Position numbers and translations under genes: made by a program. Below, one piece after another: positions 31,212 through 35,562 of a DNA stretch of 35,562 nt. The stretch is from JBKEDF01 sp047975325 (GTDB lineage Bacteria; Pseudomonadota; Alphaproteobacteria; Rhodobacterales; Rhodobacteraceae). The first letter of the stretch is position 1, and each line of letters starts with the position of its first letter. The stretch covers positions 1-35,562 of the forward strand of contig JBKEDF010000067.1 of the NCBI GenBank assembly GCA_047975325.1, in the 5' to 3' direction. A model generated the notes under the pieces. That model worked only from the letters and a program-made list of their open reading frames with translations. It did no database searches and was not told the DNA's origin.

Positions 31212-32524
31212 CCGTTTCCCTTATCGGTTTTATGGTCCTTCTGGGCCTGATCATGCTGCATGTGCCGATTGCCTTCGCCATGGCCGCTGTGGGTGGTATC
31301 GGTTTCGCACTGCTGCGCGGATGGGAACCGGCCTGGGCCATGACCGGCCAGATCGCCTTTGACAGCGCGCTATCCTATTCGCTTTCGGTCATCCCGCTTT
31401 TCATTTTCATGGGCAATGTGCTGGCGGCTTCAGGCATTGCGCAGGGGCTTTATGCGGCGGCGGACCGGCTGTTTGGCCGGACGCGCGGCGGGTTGGCCAT
31501 GGCTTCGGTCTTTTCCTGTGGCGGTTTTTCGGCTGTTTGCGGATCGTCGTTGGCCACGGCGGCGACCATGTCCAAGGTGGCCATGCCTTCGATGCGGCGG
31601 CTCGGTTATGATGACCGGCTGGCAACGGGCTCCATCGCCGCAGGCGGCACGTTGGGGATCCTGATCCCACCTTCGGTCATCCTGATCATCTACGGGCTGC
31701 TGACCGAAAGCAATATTGCCAAGCTTTTCATCGCGGGGGTTATTCCGGGGATCATGGGGGTAATCTTCTATCTGATCGCGGTCAAGATTGCCGTTTGGCA
31801 CAATCCCGATCTTGCGCCCGAAGTGCAGGAACGCAATCCGCTGACCCGGCAGGATATCATCGGGGTAACATGTGTTACCGGACTTTTTCTTTTTATCATG
31901 GTGGGGATCTATGGTGGTTTCTTTACCCCGACGGAGGCTGCGGGCATGGGCGCAGGCGCTGCCGTCCTGATCGCGCTGGCCCTGCGCACGATGGGGTGGC
32001 AGGAATTCGGCACCGCGACGCTGGAAACCGTTCGCGCGACGGCTATGATCTTTGCCGTTATCATCGGCGCGGAAATGTTCACCAATTTCATCAATTTTGC
32101 GGGGTTGCCCGATGCGCTGGCGGAATTGGTAAGCGAATGGCAGATGCCCGTCTGGGCGGTGATCCTGATGATTATCGTGATCTACATGATTCTGGGTTGC
32201 GTATTGGAAAGCCTGTCGATGGTGCTTTTGACTGTGCCGGTTTTCTATCCGCTGATGTATAGCCTGCCGTTTACCAGCGAATTGCTGCTGGATCCGGAAT
32301 ATGCGCTGATCTGGTTTGCCATCGTGGTGGTGGTCGCGACCGAGATCAGCCTGATCACCCCACCGGTCGGGATGAATGTCTTTGTCCTCAAGGCAGTGCT
32401 GCGCGATGTCCGGATTGGAACAATTTTCCGGGGGGTGCTGCCCTTCTGGCTGGCTGATGTGATGCGGCTGATCCTGTTGATCACCGTTCCCTGGCTGTCG
32501 CTCTGGCTGGTTCAGGCGATGTGA
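31208..32524 (+). CDS. dctM: TRAP transporter large permease DctM
   Basis: Main sodium-coupled membrane subunit of the TRAP transporter. The 438-residue product is hydrophobic over almost all its length, about twelve spans. Family motifs: FIFMGNVLAASGIAQGLY, CGGFSAVCGSSLATAATMSK, GTLGILIPPSVILIIYGLLT and LITPPVGMNVFVLKAV. It is the last gene of dctPQM. A stem-loop then separates it from the convergent hydantoinase gene. Confidence 0.95.
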   Translation: MTVSLIGFMVLLGLIMLHVPIAFAMAAVGGIGFALLRGWEPAWAMTGQIAFDSALSYSLSVIPLFIFMGNVLAASGIAQGLYAAADRLFGRTRGGLAMASVFSCGGFSAVCGSSLATAATMSKVAMPSMRRLGYDDRLATGSIAAGGTLGILIPPSVILIIYGLLTESNIAKLFIAGVIPGIMGVIFYLIAVKIAVWHNPDLAPEVQERNPLTRQDIIGVTCVTGLFLFIMVGIYGGFFTPTEAAGMGAGAAVLIALALRTMGWQEFGTATLETVRATAMIFAVIIGAEMFTNFINFAGLPDALAELVSEWQMPVWAVILMIIVIYMILGCVLESLSMVLLTVPVFYPLMYSLPFTSELLLDPEYALIWFAIVVVVATEISLITPPVGMNVFVLKAVLRDVRIGTIFRGVLPFWLADVMRLILLITVPWLSLWLVQAM

Positions 32525-32540
32525 ACGGTTGAGGAACATG

Positions 32541-32572
32541 AAAACCGGGATGGGGGGTTATTCCCCCATTCC
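32541..32572 (-). terminator. Stem-loop between convergent dctM and hydantoinase genes
   Basis: GGGATGGGGG (32547-32556) pairs with CCCCCATTCC (32563-32572) around GTTATT with one G-T pair. Read on the minus strand, GGTTTTC follows the stem, so it may terminate the minus-strand operon. Read on plus, no T-run follows. Confidence 0.5.
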
Positions 32573-32610
32573 TGGCCTCGTGTCTTTGGCAATACGATTT
32601 TCGTTGACCA

Positions 32611-34065
32611 TTAGCGCAGGACCGTGCCGAAATTCTGTGCCGGATCGAATTCGGGTACGGTAAAGCCGGGGCGTCCGCGCAGATCAGCCGGAGAACGCCC
32701 AAAGAAGCGACCACGCCCCGGTTGGACCATCAGGTTGCCCTGATTGACGATGGTTTCGCCACGGCTCAGAACCCGTTCGGGAATGCCCTGCAACTCCATT
32801 CCCTCAAACGGGGTGTAATCCATATTGTCGTGCTGATCGGCCTGTGTCACGATCCGCCGCGTTTCGGGATCCCAGATTGCAATATCGGCATCCATCCCCG
32901 GTGCTATCCGGCCTTTTGTGGAACAGCCGAAAACCTTTGCGGCATTGGTTGAACTTAATGCGACGAACTGTTCGGCCGTGATCCGGCCCTTCACGACGCC
33001 TTCCGAGAACAGCCAGGGCAGCCGCGCGGCAATACCGGGCATTCCATTGGCAATTTTCGGATAGGCCGCCTCTGCACCGTTCATGAACTTTCCGGTTGCA
33101 TCGGCGCGATAGGGTGCATGATCCGAACTTACGCTTTCGAATGTCCCCATCGCGATATGATGCCAAAGCGCATCCTGTGTATCACTGCCCCGCAGGGGTG
33201 GGGAGCAGATATATTTCGCACCTTCCATCCCCGGTCGGTCCAGGTCATTGCGGGTGAGCGCAAGATATTGCGGACAGGTTTCGGCAAATAGTTTCGCACC
33301 GTTGAATTTTTCGCGTCGCACGATCTCGGCTCCGCCGGCGGTTGAAACATGAACGACAAACAGGGGTGCATCGACCAGCTTTGCCAGTTGGATTGCCCGG
33401 TTGATCGCCTCTTCCTCGGCCAGTTGCGGGCGTGATATGGCGTGGTATTTCGGTGTAGTCAGCCCTTTTGCGGCAAGCTGGCGGTTCATCCATTTGACCA
33501 TGTCGTTATTTTCGGCATGAACCATGGTGATGGCGCCATGTGTTCGCGCCACGGCCAGGATATCCAGCATCCCGCCATCGCCAAGATTCATCAGATCATA
33601 GGTCATAAATACCTTGAAACTGGTAATTCCCTTCGCAAAGGCGCGGGGGAGCTGGTCATGCAGGACCGCCTCTGACGGATCAGAAACGATCAGGTGCCAT
33701 GAATAATCCAGTACCGAAACCGATGCGCGGCTGGAATAGGTGGCGATCACATCATCGATTGACTGCCCCCGATGCTGCGCGGCGAAGGGAATGATGGTTG
33801 AATTTCCGCCAAAAGCTGCCGAAATGGACCCGGAAAGATAGTCATCTGCCGTCATGATGCCGCTGGAACTTTCCTGCGCGATATGGGCATGCGCCTCAAT
33901 CCCCCCGGGAAGAACCAGGCGACCTCCGGCATCGATTCGTTCCGCACCGCCTGACAGTTTTTCCGCAATCGCAACGATACGACCATCGCGCAGGCCCAGA
34001 TCGCCTTTTGCGCTGTAGTCATCTGTGACGATCGTGCCAGAATGGATGACGGTATCGAATTCCAT
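32611..34065 (-). CDS. D-hydantoinase / dihydropyrimidinase
   Basis: Amidohydrolase-superfamily enzyme that hydrolyses a cyclic ureide ring (dihydropyrimidine or 5-substituted hydantoin) to the N-carbamoyl acid. The 484-residue product has the full two-metal site: H59 and H61 (EAHAHI), K151 to be carbamylated (SFKVFM), H183 (MVHAEN), H239 (FVVHVS) and D315 (SSDHAPY). Y156 of FMTYD matches the substrate-binding tyrosine. The positions match those of characterised D-hydantoinases almost exactly. It lies 27 bases after the DUF1028 gene, same strand, with AAAGGGG upstream. Whether its natural substrate is dihydrouracil, a hydantoin or another ureide is open; no carbamoylase gene is in the window. 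Confidence 0.9.
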   Translation of the reverse strand: MEFDTVIHSGTIVTDDYSAKGDLGLRDGRIVAIAEKLSGGAERIDAGGRLVLPGGIEAHAHIAQESSSGIMTADDYLSGSISAAFGGNSTIIPFAAQHRGQSIDDVIATYSSRASVSVLDYSWHLIVSDPSEAVLHDQLPRAFAKGITSFKVFMTYDLMNLGDGGMLDILAVARTHGAITMVHAENNDMVKWMNRQLAAKGLTTPKYHAISRPQLAEEEAINRAIQLAKLVDAPLFVVHVSTAGGAEIVRREKFNGAKLFAETCPQYLALTRNDLDRPGMEGAKYICSPPLRGSDTQDALWHHIAMGTFESVSSDHAPYRADATGKFMNGAEAAYPKIANGMPGIAARLPWLFSEGVVKGRITAEQFVALSSTNAAKVFGCSTKGRIAPGMDADIAIWDPETRRIVTQADQHDNMDYTPFEGMELQGIPERVLSRGETIVNQGNLMVQPGRGRFFGRSPADLRGRPGFTVPEFDPAQNFGTVLR

Positions 34066-34092
34066 GCGTTATCCCCTTTTTATGCCTGTCGC

Positions 34093-34857
34093 CTATTGTC
34101 CGGACACGGTCCAGAGATCACGGTTCTTCGCGGTTGGAAAGCGGTCGCTGAGGCCAAGTTCCTCGATGCGGCGGATGCTTGCCTCGAACAGGCCTGCCTG
34201 CACCGGGACCTTGTCGGGTGCCAGCGCGACATCGCGCAGCGTTTCCTCACGTCCCTTGTAGGCCTCAAACAGCCCGCGCAGATCCTCGACGGCACGGCCT
34301 GCCGATATATCGATGCGCAAGTCATAGCTCGGGATATCGTGTTCCCCCGTTACCTGCAGGGCAGCTGAGCGCAGCCTACCTGCAACCTCGCCCCCTGCTT
34401 CATATCCGGCTTCCAATGCGCGCAAAAGCTTTTCGGCCAGTGGCAGCTTGTGATCGGCTTGAAATGCGGCGGCCATTGCGGCGGTCACCTGATCATTGTC
34501 AAGGATGTTGCCCAGGGCCAGACAGCCGCTTTCCGCAGTATGGGCATGGATCGAATACATCTTGCGCCCGTGATAAACTGCGGTTTGCCCCCTGGCGTCC
34601 AGAACGCCGATCTGCCGCCATTCGATATCCGTACTGGAGGCGACAACCTGTCTGACCGTATCCGCCGCATTGATCCCTTTTTGCAGCAGGGCAATGCCCA
34701 GATCGCCAAGGCGGCTGTCGGTGCGGTGCTGTGACAGGATCGCGCCCTTGCCATGTGCCAGCCGCGCACAACGCGATCCGACCGCAAGATCGGAAGTCGT
34801 TATAGCGGCCCCGAAAGCGCCGGTTCGTTCACACTGGCCAATAATCGAAAAAGTCAT
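34093..34857 (-). CDS. DUF1028 family protein
   Basis: Family of unknown function with an Ntn-hydrolase-like fold. The 254-residue product begins MTFSIIGQCERTGAFGAAIT and has AHGKGAILSQHRTDSRLGDL and SGCLALGNILDNDQVTAAMA, all family blocks. If the initiator methionine is removed, Thr2 would be the N-terminal nucleophile, as in Ntn hydrolases; this is inference. It is the first gene of a two-gene minus-strand operon with the hydantoinase, so an amidase-type step on the ring-opened product is conceivable. No Shine-Dalgarno is visible; a 6-bp palindrome GCAGCA-GATAT-TGCTGC (34858-34874) abuts the start. Confidence 0.85.
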   Translation of the reverse strand: MTFSIIGQCERTGAFGAAITTSDLAVGSRCARLAHGKGAILSQHRTDSRLGDLGIALLQKGINAADTVRQVVASSTDIEWRQIGVLDARGQTAVYHGRKMYSIHAHTAESGCLALGNILDNDQVTAAMAAAFQADHKLPLAEKLLRALEAGYEAGGEVAGRLRSAALQVTGEHDIPSYDLRIDISAGRAVEDLRGLFEAYKGREETLRDVALAPDKVPVQAGLFEASIRRIEELGLSDRFPTAKNRDLWTVSGQ

Positions 34858-35398
34858 GCAGCAGATATTGCTGCCGTGTGTTCATGGCTTGTGTGCGATG
34901 ACATGAAAACCTGCAGTGATGTGGTTATAAGTGATGAGACGTAGGATAAGCTGGGAAAGATCATGAAAACAAGGGATTTAGGAGGGGCATGGGGGGCTCA
35001 CAAAGGCGGCGGGCAAAGTTTGCAGTAAACCGTCAAAATGGGCCTGTAGGGCGTGTGGAGGCGATGTATGGGGAGAATGAGGGGATTTTCAGGGTTGGCT
35101 TTTAAACTACTGTTTTAAAATGGCGTTTTTGATGGCCTTAAGGGAATAATGAGCCTTAAGGCAGGCATTTTCAGGATCGGAACTGGGAACTGGGTGGCCA
35201 AGTTTGATCTCCAGTTCCAAGTTCGGGAATACACATTTAATAACAATGTGATAGATTTTTCAGGCATGCATTATTTTAAGCTTGAACTAGGAACTGATTT
35301 TAGAGTGAACGGGGTTTTTCAGACGGCTTTTTGGGCGATCATTTCAATCTAAAGTTGTGATGCCAGAAGGTGAAATGGAATCGGTGTATTGCTCCGAA
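34858..35398. other. Gene-poor AT-richer tract with repeats
   Basis: About 540 bases with no gene I can name. In 35101-35160 only 20 of 60 bases are G or C. It contains a TTTTAAA/TTTAAAA inverted repeat (35100-35106 with 35114-35120), and three copies of a GAACTNGGAACTGR repeat (35180-35193 plus, 35211-35224 minus, 35284-35297 plus). A 38-codon frame at 34989-35105 with AGGAGG in front, and a 67-codon frame at 35149-35352, are possible but unsupported small genes. Confidence 0.55.
35180..35297. repeat. GAACTNGGAACTGR repeat cluster
   Basis: GAACTGGGAACTGG (35180-35193) and the reverse complement of 35211-35224 (GAACTTGGAACTGG) differ at one position and can fold into a 13/14-paired hairpin with a 17-base loop. 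A third copy, GAACTAGGAACTGA, is at 35284-35297 in direct orientation. Each copy is itself a doublet of GAACT. It was not seen elsewhere in the window by eye. Confidence 0.75.
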
Positions 35399-35562
35399 TC
35401 AGACGGAAACATCGATTGCAAACACATCGACCGGATCTGCGCCAAAGTGTTCATGTGTGATTGTTCGGATATCGAAGCCGCGCCAGGGGCGTATAATCCG
35501 CCGTGCCGCGTCATCGCGCCTTGGATAGCCTTTTGTCACAATCACCTTGTCAAAGATCCGCC
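35399..35562 (-). CDS. Partial CDS at right edge, C-terminal end of an unidentified protein
   Basis: On the minus strand an open frame enters from the right edge and ends at TGA 35401-35399, giving the last 53 residues: it starts RIFDKVIVTKGYPRRDDAAR and ends GADPVDVFAIDVSV. The codon use is like that of the surrounding genes and the peptide is protein-like (mixed charged and hydrophobic, with aromatic residues in RPWRGFDIRT). I do not recognise the family. The start lies outside the window. Confidence 0.6.
   Translation of the reverse strand, partial: RIFDKVIVTKGYPRRDDAARRIIRPWRGFDIRTITHEHFGADPVDVFAIDVSV

Noticed and set aside
35149..35352. 67-codon frame in the repeat tract
   Set aside because: It has an AAGGGA before the ATG, but the spacing is poor and the coding sequence is built partly of the repeats; no family is recognisable. 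Kept only as part of the repeat finding.

Overview
The window is a chromosomal stretch from an alphaproteobacterium, most probably a member of the Rhodobacterales. Four things point there: the order rplQ / Do-like protease / rarA / crcB / rluC-type pseudouridine synthase / ATP12; the aapJQMP amino-acid transporter set; the zinc-type adenylate kinase behind secY; and a CerI/TraI-like LuxI. Coding DNA is GC-rich and tightly packed. No tRNA, rRNA, CRISPR array, transposase or phage gene was seen.

Region 1 (1-13076, +): the distal S10 operon, spc operon and alpha operon run together as rplB-rpsS-rplV-rpsC-rplP | rpmC-rpsQ-rplN-rplX-rplE-rpsN-rpsH-rplF-rplR-rpsE-rpmD | SRPBCC gene-rplO | secY-adk-rpsM-rpsK-rpoA-rplQ. 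The bars mark strong intrinsic-terminator-like hairpins inside the cluster. A non-ribosomal SRPBCC/START-like gene sits between rpmD and rplO. A final terminator follows rplQ.

Region 2 (13077-14520, +): a luxR-luxI quorum-sensing pair lies behind a very AT-rich leader that carries a 15-bp perfect palindrome next to the luxR start. It is wedged between the ribosomal block and the housekeeping genes and looks like an insertion.

Region 3 (14530-19465, +): a periplasmic Do-like serine protease, the RarA ATPase, the CrcB fluoride channel, an RluA-family pseudouridine synthase and the F1-ATPase assembly factor ATP12. The last three genes overlap or nearly overlap.

Region 4 (19698-24205, +): a complete general L-amino-acid ABC transporter: periplasmic binding protein, two permeases and an ATPase. 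A 14-bp hairpin follows the binding-protein gene.

Region 5 (24449-29361, +): an S49 (SppA-like) peptidase, a small membrane-anchored zinc-ribbon protein, a Ca2+/Na+ antiporter and a pteridine-reductase-type SDR form one overlapping cluster. An AT-rich regulatory-looking gap with a perfect DnaA box and repeated GCCTAA half-sites separates them from uvrC.

Region 6 (29643-35562): a DctPQM TRAP transporter (+) converges on a D-hydantoinase/dihydropyrimidinase and a DUF1028 protein (-). Together they suggest uptake and ring-opening of a cyclic ureide or related compound. A roughly 540-base gene-poor, AT-richer tract with three copies of a GAACTNGGAACTGR repeat follows. The window ends in the C-terminal end of an unidentified minus-strand gene.

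The best candidates for something not yet described are the luxRI locus with its palindromic leader, the uvrC upstream region, the TRAP-hydantoinase-DUF1028 module, and the repeat-bearing tract near the right edge.
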